Below the pieces are notes generated by a model. It saw only the letters and a list, made by a program, of their open reading frames with translations, searched no databases and was not told the DNA's origin. Shown in pieces: positions 1-7,028 of a stretch of DNA of 64,000 bases (position 1 is its first letter; every line of letters begins with the position of its first letter). Location of the stretch: contig NC_014655.1 in assembly GCF_000166395.1 (NCBI RefSeq), positions 1,612,001-1,676,000 on the forward strand, in the 5' to 3' direction. A program made the translations under genes and the position numbers. This DNA is from Leadbetterella byssophila DSM 17132. GTDB taxonomy: Bacteria > Bacteroidota > Bacteroidia > Cytophagales > Spirosomataceae.

Positions 1-868
1 CAACAATCCCGGTAATTGTCCCAAAATTCCTGCAATTCACCACCCTGCCGCTGGATGCGATACCATACGCACCTGCTAGTCCTCCTGTAACCGGGATATG
101 ATTGATACAGTTTTCTATGGTATGAGCAGTGGCTCTTAATCCTCCCGCAATAGTAGCTGCGTAACGGGCTTTTATTTCTCCCGATTTTACGATAATATTT
201 TTAATAAAGTTCGTCTCTGTTCCTCCCAAAGTCCCAAAAATGGAGGCGGTGACACCGTCATCAGCAGATACGGATATTTTAAGATTATCGAGCTGGTGAT
301 GATCGCCGTCAAAATTCCCTTTGAACGGAGCATTGGTTTTGCCCAGGGGAACCCACTCTACGCTCATCAGGTCCAGGTCGTCTTCCAGTTGATAGCTGTT
401 GGCCAGTGTAAAGGCGTCTTTGCCAATCAGCTGAAACTCTGCATAGGAGCCTATGGGCACAAACCCGTCTATTGCCATTCGGTGGCTCAGGGTGCCGTTA
501 GAGTAATTTAGCCGTATTTCCGATTTTTCTTTTCGGCCTATCAGGATCAGGGCTTCATTTTCCGGCTGTAGGCTGGCGATGGTTTTATCGGCCCGGAGGC
601 TTAGGGGTACGGTACCCTTACCGTTTTCAAACCTTACCTCCTCTTTGGTATTATCAGTAAAAGTGACCAGCACAGAGCCTGAAAATGTGCTGTTTTCAAA
701 GATGATAGGCGTGTTTTTATTGGTATTGACGGGCGGTTTGGGGCCGCCGTCGTCCGGCAGGTCTATATTGCTGAAGGGGCTCTCCCCCTTACTGCAGGCA
801 GCCAATAAGAATACCACCAGCCACTTCTTTATAAAACTAACGGTAGCGTGATGTTTATACCTGTTCAT
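1..868 (-). CDS. GLUG-motif surface lipoprotein, partial (3' end outside window)
   Basis: The minus strand is open from an ATG at 866-868 to the window edge, about 289 codons without a stop. The N-terminus has a charged start, a hydrophobic stretch and the lipobox LLAAC (Cys at about residue 22), so it should be a lipoprotein. An acidic/Pro-rich tether follows. From about residue 170 the sequence shows the pattern of GLUG-type repeats (FKGNFDGDHHQLDNLKIS, then IENCINH and VVNCRNFGTITG), found in surface adhesins and carbohydrate-associated proteins of Bacteroidota. The C-terminus is missing, so the total length and any sorting domain are unknown. The adhesin-like role is inferred from the family. 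Confidence 0.72.
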   Translation of the reverse strand, partial: MNRYKHHATVSFIKKWLVVFLLAACSKGESPFSNIDLPDDGGPKPPVNTNKNTPIIFENSTFSGSVLVTFTDNTKEEVRFENGKGTVPLSLRADKTIASLQPENEALILIGRKEKSEIRLNYSNGTLSHRMAIDGFVPIGSYAEFQLIGKDAFTLANSYQLEDDLDLMSVEWVPLGKTNAPFKGNFDGDHHQLDNLKISVSADDGVTASIFGTLGGTETNFIKNIIVKSGEIKARYAATIAGGLRATAHTIENCINHIPVTGGLAGAYGIASSGRVVNCRNFGTITGIV

Positions 869-900
869 TCGTCACAAGGGTTTACAATATAATCATCCGT

Positions 901-1335
901 TCAGCGCTTTTCCCAAAGTTCTAAACAGCCTGGCACGCCTGGTGTTGCACTCTCCGTAGGTTGAACTATGATAGCATTGCTGCCTTTTCTTTCTACAAAA
1001 CGGTAGGTGGTGGTACTCATGCTGCCAAAGTTTTTTTCAATAAGCCTGAAATGAGAATCATCTACCTTTTCCCAGGTTCCAAACGCTATAAACTCACTGC
1101 CACTATCCGGAAAACCGTATGCTAATGTGCAGTCTTTTTTCAATTGATATATCAGTCGAAATGCGCTGAAATCCTGCCACTCATCATCATCCATAAAAGA
1201 ACAATGGGATAATGTATGCTCCCACTTGCCTGCTAAATCTACCCCCTGCATGTTCACTTCTTCAAAACAGGAGGACAAAACCGGGGCCAACGCCACTACT
1301 GCGAAAAGCCTCCTAAATAGTTTTCCGGATTTCAT
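901..1335 (-). CDS. lipocalin-like lipoprotein, hypothetical
   Basis: A 144-residue protein with a type II signal peptide ending in the lipobox LSSC (Cys about residue 23). The mature part begins VDLAGKWEHTL and alternates short beta strands, which is the look of Bacteroidota lipocalin-like lipoproteins (opening G-x-W, later GTWEKVDDSHFRLIE). Two Cys (in SHCSF and KDCTL) and a C-terminal PGCLELWE could form disulfides. It ends 32 bases upstream of the GLUG lipoprotein start on the same strand, so the two may be co-transcribed. The molecular function is unknown. Confidence 0.6.
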   Translation of the reverse strand: MKSGKLFRRLFAVVALAPVLSSCFEEVNMQGVDLAGKWEHTLSHCSFMDDDEWQDFSAFRLIYQLKKDCTLAYGFPDSGSEFIAFGTWEKVDDSHFRLIEKNFGSMSTTTYRFVERKGSNAIIVQPTESATPGVPGCLELWEKR

Positions 1336-1346
1336 TAGGGTATAAA

Positions 1347-1966
1347 TTATTTGTATCTTTTTCTTATCTCACTTTTTACTATAGCCTTGGATAATCCCAC
1401 CTGAAATGATGGATCACCTTGACCGATATGCAACTCACCAAATAATCCCCATGTCTTACTGAACCTATAACTGCCGCCGGTTCTGAAGGCAAAACCAAAA
1501 TTAGTTTTACTACTCTGAGACTCTCCGTCTATAAAGACAAAAGAGTTCTGTATTGAAAGATAAGGAGTGGCATAAACCGTAGCTATTCGCTTGTCTAATT
1601 TGATGAGCTGGTTGAAATAATATGAGGCTCCCACATTTATAGCATTCGGAAGTGCCCACATTTTATACCCCATGATTTCCTCCTGGTGGTAACTGAGATA
1701 TATCCCGTAGTAATATGCCACATTGGGAGCAAAGAATGTTTCGCTGTTCATCCCGATGGTAGGAACGGTGGTCTTGCCTATGGTATTTAAGAAAACCCCA
1801 AAACCTGTAATTTGGTCAGCCTGATTATAGTCCTTCCCGGGCTTTTTGTTCCTGGCACGGTCTTTATCCTGTGGGGTAAATGCATATCGGTCTGGGTCAC
1901 CTGCCGGTTTTGGCCTACCTAACGTTTCTTCTACCGGTGCAGGAGAAGACACAGCAGGAGTAGCCA
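1347..1966 (-). pseudogene. truncated 3' copy of the Pro/Ala-linker barrel protein
   Basis: The minus strand encodes the C-terminal two thirds of the protein found intact at 3911-4822: the end of the Pro/Ala linker (ATPAVSSPAPVEETLG), then the barrel part (NQADQITGFGVFLNT to the end). Long stretches are identical in DNA, for example 1480-1625 against 4024-4169. Homology stops abruptly at 1966, in the linker. Beyond that the open frame runs on to 2120, but those about 51 residues are the antisense of an amidase fragment, not a native N-terminus, and there is no signal peptide. The C-terminus also differs (KSEIRKRYK in place of VKK). I call it a dead or chimeric fragment. Confidence 0.8.
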
Positions 1967-2214
1967 ACGGTCTGTATGTGGTATCGGTGAACCGTGTCGG
2001 AACGGAAGCCAACCAGCAATTCTGGGGCGGTTCATTTATCGCCAACCCCCACGGTCGCCTGCTGTATAAGGCCTCGCACGAACAGGAAGAAGTGCACGTG
2101 CAGGAAATAGACCTCGACAAAACCGAATACTATCGCATCACCTGGCCCTACCTGCGCGACCGGCGGATCGACTCCTGCGAGCCGGTTACCCGGCAATTTA
2201 TTGTCGGCGATTAG
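1967..2214 (+). pseudogene. aguB: 3' fragment of an N-carbamoylputrescine amidase (nitrilase superfamily)
   Basis: The plus strand encodes NGLYVVSVNRVG, FWGGSFIANPHGRLLYKAS and WPYLRDRRID followed by a stop at 2212-2214. These are the C-terminal signatures of N-carbamoylputrescine amidase (carbon-nitrogen hydrolase, putrescine synthesis from agmatine). The N-terminal two thirds with the Glu-Lys-Cys catalytic residues are absent: sequence before 1966 belongs to the opposite-strand barrel-protein copy. The segment is visibly richer in G+C than the surroundings. It is a remnant left by a rearrangement, not a functional enzyme. Confidence 0.8.
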
Positions 2215-2324
2215 ACTTTAATACTACGAATCTATGGACACAAGAGCCGTACTTTAAACGTATTATACAGATAATATTCTTGTGGAGTTACGTCTTCTTC
2301 GTCCCGAACTTACTATTTACAATA

Positions 2325-3032
2325 TCAGAAAATGTCGTTTATCTTGTCAGTAACCAGTTTCAATTTACTGAAAGCCCCTTTATCAAAGTCAATTCGGTTG
2401 GCTTTTACAGCAATGGGGAAGAAATTATTACTCTTTGAAACCATTTTCAATTTCCGATTACTGTCAATATCGAAAACCACTTTCCCATCCACCATTGTGT
2501 TTAGTTCTGCCTGTAAGCTAATATCCAGGTCAAAATCAGTTTCTATTTCAACATTTAAGTCTTGTGCCAGTACAACACCCGTAATAACCAAAATTTTATT
2601 TCGATTTGCATTTTTTAGTAAAGTATTGTTGGGGTGCCTAAAATCAGCTTTAAAAAAGTAGTCCTCAACATTTCCTATAGGGAGTATTTTTGTTATGAAT
2701 GATCATAACTTATCGTAACTTTCTTTCCTGATTTTACTTTTGATGAAAGTTCAAATGCTCCCAAACCGAGAGATTTAAGTATCTCCTCTAAAACTGTGAT
2801 TCCGACATTAAATCCATACTCATCTTTTTTTTGTTGAGTCTACGGTTAATGCAGGATCAAACTCTTCAACGAGCGTAACAGGACTATCAAATGCATGATT
2901 TAAATCGGAATAGTATAACTCCGCTTGTTTGAACAGTGGTTTCAACCACAACTGTAATGGCTTATGATTCCTTACGGGACCATCTATTAAATCATACCCC
3001 GCTTTTCTTAATTGTTTTCTTAGTGATGTCAT
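2325..3032 (-). pseudogene. bacterial gasdermin (bGSDM)-like gene, interrupted by two compensating frameshifts
   Basis: Three consecutive minus-strand frames spell one protein of about 235 residues. Segment 1 (3032-2820) has RKAGYDLIDGPVRNHKPLQL. Segment 2 (about 2825-2695) has GFNVGITVLEEILKSLGLG then KKVTISYDHS. Segment 3 (about 2702-2325) has NKILVITGVV, then alternating strands ending IAVKANRIDFDKGAF. Order, spacing and length agree with bacterial gasdermins as I remember the family: N-terminal GY/GF..P....PLQL, an amphipathic I..LG..LG..L helix, K(K)VTFSF-like strand, YVITEVLKS-like strand, FGFKA-like end. Segments 1 and 3 share a frame; segment 2 is shifted, entered after an A8 run (2825-2832) and left near 2691-2705. 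Intact bGSDMs form membrane pores after cleavage of a short C-terminal tail by a neighbouring protease. No protease gene is visible here, and the N-terminus has no Cys for palmitoylation. The identification is from memory of the family, not a search. Confidence 0.7.
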
Positions 3033-3058
3033 TTGTCTTTTTGTTAAAATTTATTTTA

Positions 3059-3868
3059 TTAAAAATCAGAACAATCGATACTTCTCCAAAGATCCAGTGC
3101 GTCTCTATAATATTGATCATTGGTAAATCCCGGACATTTTTTAATATCTTCTAAAAGTTGTAATGAAGATCTTTTGAGCGAGGTACAACCGCTGCTCGAA
3201 GGATTAGATAAAAAGGCATTCATTTGCTTTATGAGATCATCACCTTTCTTTTGTATATCTTGGCAATTACCCGGCCTTATGTTGACATTCATATAGAGAG
3301 TTTTTGGCTGTGACCAGAATTTTTTATCATGCATTTGACTCATATCCGGTTTGCCATTTTTCTTTGGTGGCTTACAAACGGCGACCTTGGCAGATACTTT
3401 AACTTTAATAGGCTTAGGTTTACTAAAATGGCCACACCAACAACAGACAATTATACGTTTGATAGGCGTTTTTGAGAAAGGTGGACCTTGACTTACCTCA
3501 GCAAAGCGTTCTCTTAGTCCAGGTATCTTACCAATGGCGCGATTTTGATCATCGTAAGCGATTTCAAAGTAATCATCCATACCATCTAATTGAATAAATA
3601 CTACCACCCCTGGTTCTTCTGTAGCAATATCGATTTGAAATTCTTTATCCGGTTCTATCTCTAAACTTGGAGTTGTTATTTCCATCGCAGCCCCAAAGCT
3701 ACCCTCTTGCGGTACAGGTATATTTCCTTTCTTTTTTACAGCTCCTACAATCTCCAGTTGGTCATTGAATTCTCGAATGAACTCAGGATCAATATCATCT
3801 TTCTTTTCACAGGCTCCAGAGAGAAAAATCAGCCCAATACACAGAGTTACCGTTTTTATATTTTTCAT
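3059..3868 (-). CDS. lipoprotein of unknown function upstream of the gasdermin-like gene
   Basis: A 269-residue protein with signal peptide and lipobox LSGAC (Cys about 20). The first half is acidic and predicted beta-rich (EITTPSLEIEPDKEFQIDIATE). The middle carries a tight Cys cluster, IIVCCWCGHF, and a further Cys in AVCKPPKK, reminiscent of a metal or disulfide site. The C-terminal 70 residues are helical with three more Cys. I do not recognise the family. It ends 26 bases before the gasdermin-like start on the same strand, so the two were probably one transcription unit; that is the only hint to a role. Confidence 0.65.
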   Translation of the reverse strand: MKNIKTVTLCIGLIFLSGACEKKDDIDPEFIREFNDQLEIVGAVKKKGNIPVPQEGSFGAAMEITTPSLEIEPDKEFQIDIATEEPGVVVFIQLDGMDDYFEIAYDDQNRAIGKIPGLRERFAEVSQGPPFSKTPIKRIIVCCWCGHFSKPKPIKVKVSAKVAVCKPPKKNGKPDMSQMHDKKFWSQPKTLYMNVNIRPGNCQDIQKKGDDLIKQMNAFLSNPSSSGCTSLKRSSLQLLEDIKKCPGFTNDQYYRDALDLWRSIDCSDF

Positions 3869-3910
3869 ATAGTGAATCGATTAATTTAATGTTACTTAAG
3901 ATTTCTTATT

Positions 3911-4512
3911 TCACTTTTTTACCCAAGCCCGGCATAGCCCCACCTGGAATCCGGGATCCCCTTTACCTATATGCACCTCACCGAATACCCCCCAGGTTTT
4001 GCTGAACCGGTAACTGCCGCCGGTTCTGAAGGCAAAACCAAAATTAGTTTTACTACTCTGAGACTCTCCGTCTATAAAGACAAAAGAGTTCTGTATTGAA
4101 AGATAAGGAGTGGCATAAACCGTAGCTATTCGCTTGTCTAATTTGATGAGCTGGTTGAAATAATAAGAGGCTCCTACATTTAAGGCCACGGGAAGTGCCC
4201 ACATTTTGTATCCCATCAGTTCCTCCTGGTGGTAACTGAGATATATCCCGTAGTAATATGCCACATTGGGAGCAATCCAGAATGATTCGCTATTCATCCC
4301 GATGGTAGGAACGGTGGTCTTGCCTATGGTATTTAAGAAAACCCCAAAACCTGTAATCTGGTCAGCCTGATTATAGTCTTTCCCGGGCTTCTTGTTTCTT
4401 TCCCGGGCTTTATCCTTTGGGGTAAATGCATATCGGTCGCGGTCACCGGCCGGTTTTGGCGTACCTAACGTTTCTTCTACCGGTGCAGGAGAAGACACAG
4501 CAGGAGTAGCCA
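3911..4512 (-). repeat. direct repeat, intact copy (second copy 1347-1966)
   Basis: About 600 bases shared in the same orientation with 1347-1966; several stretches above 100 bases are identical. The copies diverge at TAGCCA (1961-1966 and 4507-4512), where the first copy joins the amidase fragment. Confidence 0.85.
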
Positions 4513-4822
4513 CCGGTGCAGGAGAAGACGTTGTTTGGGCAGCAGGCGTAACTACCGGTGCAGGAGCAGTCACCGGTGCAGTGGGTTTTACATCAAATGT
4601 TTCCCGGCTTCCGTTTTTATAGATAATCATAAAAACTTCGCTTTTCAGTATGGTATAGGTAGGGCCGTCCAGATGCTCCCACTTTTTATATTTTATCTCT
4701 CCGGCAAGTATTTCCAACACCTGGGCTTTAAGTTCCGTTTTGTCATTTTTTATGACTATATCCTGAGCGTAAGTACTTAGTCCTAACAGAAGAAGAATAA
4801 TTAATGTAAACAGTGATTTCAT
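3911..4822 (-). CDS. outer-membrane-type barrel protein with Pro/Ala linker
   Basis: 303 residues. A Sec signal peptide (to about 19, STYAQ) is followed by a small domain at about 20-78 (IVIKNDKTELKAQVLEI, then GPTYTILKSEV and IIYKNG), common in Bacteroidota exported proteins. Next is a Pro/Ala/Thr/Val-rich linker (about 80-120) and a C-terminal region (about 150-303) of alternating strands with many aromatic residues, YYYGIYLSY and GASYYFNQL, which looks like a small beta barrel. A promoter with both boxes lies upstream (4902-4932). Its 3' part is duplicated at 1347-1966. Function unknown. Confidence 0.7.
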   Translation of the reverse strand: MKSLFTLIILLLLGLSTYAQDIVIKNDKTELKAQVLEILAGEIKYKKWEHLDGPTYTILKSEVFMIIYKNGSRETFDVKPTAPVTAPAPVVTPAAQTTSSPAPVATPAVSSPAPVEETLGTPKPAGDRDRYAFTPKDKARERNKKPGKDYNQADQITGFGVFLNTIGKTTVPTIGMNSESFWIAPNVAYYYGIYLSYHQEELMGYKMWALPVALNVGASYYFNQLIKLDKRIATVYATPYLSIQNSFVFIDGESQSSKTNFGFAFRTGGSYRFSKTWGVFGEVHIGKGDPGFQVGLCRAWVKK

Positions 4823-4901
4823 AGCGTTCTATAGAAGTTCTTCCCCTACTCTCCGTATTCAGCCGCTTTTTCGGGATATTCCGGCTTTTAGTTCTCTCCT
4901 G

Positions 4902-4932
4902 CAAAACTACTACCGGTATACAGAGACCGCAA
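4902..4932 (-). promoter_or_regulatory. Bacteroidota promoter for the barrel protein
   Basis: On the minus strand TAGTTTTG (4902-4909) fits TAnnTTTG, and TTG (4930-4932) sits 20 bases upstream, matching the -33/-7 arrangement. The predicted leader is about 75 nt. Confidence 0.6.
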
Positions 4933-5022
4933 TTACACAAAAATGTGATTTTTTAAAACGGAGACTTATCCCCCCGCACAAGTGAGAATAAAACTGGAAA
5001 TCCGGAAGAAAACCGGAAGATG

Positions 5023-6318
5023 CTAAATTACAGCCCTCAGCAAAATTTCCGTTCCCTTTTCTGAAGACTGTATGGAAAACGTACCGCCAATAAGCTCCAT
5101 GCGGTTTTTCATATTATTTATACCGCAGGAGTCCGTCCGGTCTGAACCGGAGAAGCCCACGCCGTTGTCTTTCAGGGTGATCACTAAAGAAGTTTCATCC
5201 TGTAATACCGTAAGGCTCACCTCCCCGGCCCGGCTGTGCTTATAAATATTGTTCAGAGCCTCTTTGATACATAAAGACAAATGCCGGGTAACCGCAGGCG
5301 GAAGAACCCGTAATTCATCTGTTAACGTTTGTCTTAAGACATAGCGGATTTGCGCTTTCCTCAAAAACTGCTCACAATACTCCGAAATATAGCTTACAAA
5401 AGTACCGGTCATCATGGAGGAGGTATCCAGGTTCTGAATCATCCGGCGCATCGCCTGATTGACCCCATCAGATACGGACAATAGCTCCTGTAAATCAGAC
5501 TCCACTTCCTTTTGATCCCGCTGCTTACGACTCAAAAGTTCCAGGTGAAGCTTTATGGCTGATACGCCCGCCCCGATCTCGTCGTGAATATCGCGGGCTA
5601 TCCTGTCGCGCTCGTCAAGGATATCTTTTTGTCTTTGGATCTCCGCAAGGGCCAGCTCCTGAGTTATCTTCTGATAATCTTCTTTCTCTTTGGCTAAAAT
5701 CATCAGGAAGAAAAGAACATTTCCTGTCAATATTTCGGCCTGCCGAAGATGGTACCTGGATACATCCCACCCGAAAAACCGGTTTCCATGAATACAAAGA
5801 CCAAGAGCAATAATGACAAGAATGCCAAGAAGTAAATAAAAACTGTGGCGTTTCCGATTCCTTGCCACATAGAAAAACAATGAGAATAATACGAGGGCAT
5901 CCACCACCACAAAATAATTCACGAAAAAATTAACAGAAACATCGGATGCCCAGGAATAACTGAGCTTCAGCATTTTGCAGAATATACCGGCTACCATGTA
6001 TATGCACCCAAAACGCAGGATAGTCTTCGTAAATTTTTCACTTTCTAAATCTAGAAAATTCAACATGAATAAGTAAAAAAATAAAACCACAGCACTAAGG
6101 CTTACAGAACTGGTTTGTAGCAGCGCGGGATGCCATTCCTTACTAAAGAGATTTAAGAAAAGCCGGTTACAAAAAATCATGTACGCGGAATGCATGATAC
6201 CTATACCCGAAAAGTAAATATAGTATAGTGCCCCTTTTGCGAAATACCTCAGGATAAAGTATAAGGAACAGCTGACGTTGAATCCAAAGGCAAAGAACGT
6301 AAATACATGATTTTCCAT
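5023..6318 (-). CDS. membrane sensor histidine kinase, NarX/LytS-like (HisKA_3)
   Basis: 431 residues. The first about 205 carry six to seven hydrophobic helices, similar to 7TM sensor modules. A linker coiled coil (QELALAEIQRQKDILDERD) leads into the dimerisation H-box RIARDIHDEIGAGVSAIKL, whose His is the predicted phosphoacceptor. The C-terminal HATPase domain shows the N-box KEALNNIYKHS, DNGVGF and a GGTFSIQSSEKGTEI end. The start lies 6 bases after the response-regulator stop, so regulator and kinase form one operon and very likely one signalling pair. The signal is unknown; the upstream TonB receptor makes a nutrient or metal cue possible but unproven. Confidence 0.9.
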   Translation of the reverse strand: MENHVFTFFAFGFNVSCSLYFILRYFAKGALYYIYFSGIGIMHSAYMIFCNRLFLNLFSKEWHPALLQTSSVSLSAVVLFFYLFMLNFLDLESEKFTKTILRFGCIYMVAGIFCKMLKLSYSWASDVSVNFFVNYFVVVDALVLFSLFFYVARNRKRHSFYLLLGILVIIALGLCIHGNRFFGWDVSRYHLRQAEILTGNVLFFLMILAKEKEDYQKITQELALAEIQRQKDILDERDRIARDIHDEIGAGVSAIKLHLELLSRKQRDQKEVESDLQELLSVSDGVNQAMRRMIQNLDTSSMMTGTFVSYISEYCEQFLRKAQIRYVLRQTLTDELRVLPPAVTRHLSLCIKEALNNIYKHSRAGEVSLTVLQDETSLVITLKDNGVGFSGSDRTDSCGINNMKNRMELIGGTFSIQSSEKGTEILLRAVI

Positions 6319-6324
6319 AAAAAA

Positions 6325-6957
6325 TCACATTATTCCTCTTATTTTATTGATGGCTTCTACCTTATTATTCACTCCCAGTTTACGGTATATATTGACCAGG
6401 TGCTTTCTGACCGTATCCAGAGACACACATTGCTTATCTGAAATCTCCTGGTAAGTCAAACCCTGCGACACCAGGAGAATCACCTCTTGCTCTGTTTTGG
6501 TAAGTTCATGAAAAGTTTCTTTGGGACTGAACTGCTTTAACACCTTTCGTGCCACTTTAGACGAAAAAGGTACTCCGCCCTGGTACACTTCCCTGATTGA
6601 GGCCACAATCTTCTCCATACTTTCTCCTTTAACCAGGTAACCCGAAGCTCCTATGCGTAAGGCAGATACTATATTCCGGTCATCATCAGACACAGAGCAG
6701 ATAATGTATTGTGTCTGCAGACCGAACCCGGCTACCGCTTCCATCACCTCTATTCCGCTCTTGTTTTCCAACCGGATGTCAACCAATGCCACATGCGGAT
6801 TTAAGGCTTTCAATTGATCTACGGCATCCTCGTATGAATAGCACTGCGCCACACAGGTCATTCCGTCTTCATGATCTATAATCTTCCGGAGCGTTTGATT
6901 GTATAGCGGATCATCTTCAATTATAATGATGCTTATAGGCATAGCTCTAGTGGTCAT
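6325..6957 (-). CDS. NarL/LuxR-type response regulator
   Basis: 210 residues. The receiver domain (about 8-125) has the acidic pair in IIIEDDPLYN, the phosphoacceptor Asp in HVALVDIRLENKSG, a Ser in place of the usual Thr switch (CSVSDDD) and Lys in YLVKGES. The C-terminal LuxR-type helix-turn-helix (about 147-205) reads LTKTEQEVILLVSQGLTYQE and TVRKHLVNIYRKLGV. Start chosen at the first ATG; a second in-frame ATG at codon 6 is possible. It has its own promoter (6972-7002) and is followed at once by the kinase gene, its likely partner. Confidence 0.92.
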   Translation of the reverse strand: MTTRAMPISIIIIEDDPLYNQTLRKIIDHEDGMTCVAQCYSYEDAVDQLKALNPHVALVDIRLENKSGIEVMEAVAGFGLQTQYIICSVSDDDRNIVSALRIGASGYLVKGESMEKIVASIREVYQGGVPFSSKVARKVLKQFSPKETFHELTKTEQEVILLVSQGLTYQEISDKQCVSLDTVRKHLVNIYRKLGVNNKVEAINKIRGIM

Positions 6958-6971
6958 TAAGCTCTACCTGA

Positions 6972-7002
6972 CAAATATAGTATTAATTCACAGGAAATAC
7001 AA
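6972..7002 (-). promoter_or_regulatory. Bacteroidota promoter for the two-component operon
   Basis: Minus-strand TATATTTG (6972-6979) with TTG (7000-7002) 20 bases upstream. It lies between the TonB receptor stop and the regulator start, giving a short leader of roughly 10 nt. Confidence 0.65.
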
Positions 7003-7028
7003 ACAAGGGACTTTAGATGGAGATCCCT

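Noticed and set aside
1347-2120. Open frame of 257 codons as an intact gene
   Set aside because: Its first about 51 residues are antisense of the amidase fragment, it has no signal peptide unlike the intact paralogue, and homology starts only in the linker; annotated as a fragment.
2332-2661. Plus-strand open frame of 109 codons
   Set aside because: Lies antisense to the last gasdermin-like segment, which has the family features; no own motif.
4823-5022. 65-codon minus-strand frame (4743-4940)
   Set aside because: Overlaps the promoter and signal-peptide region of the barrel protein in another frame; no features.
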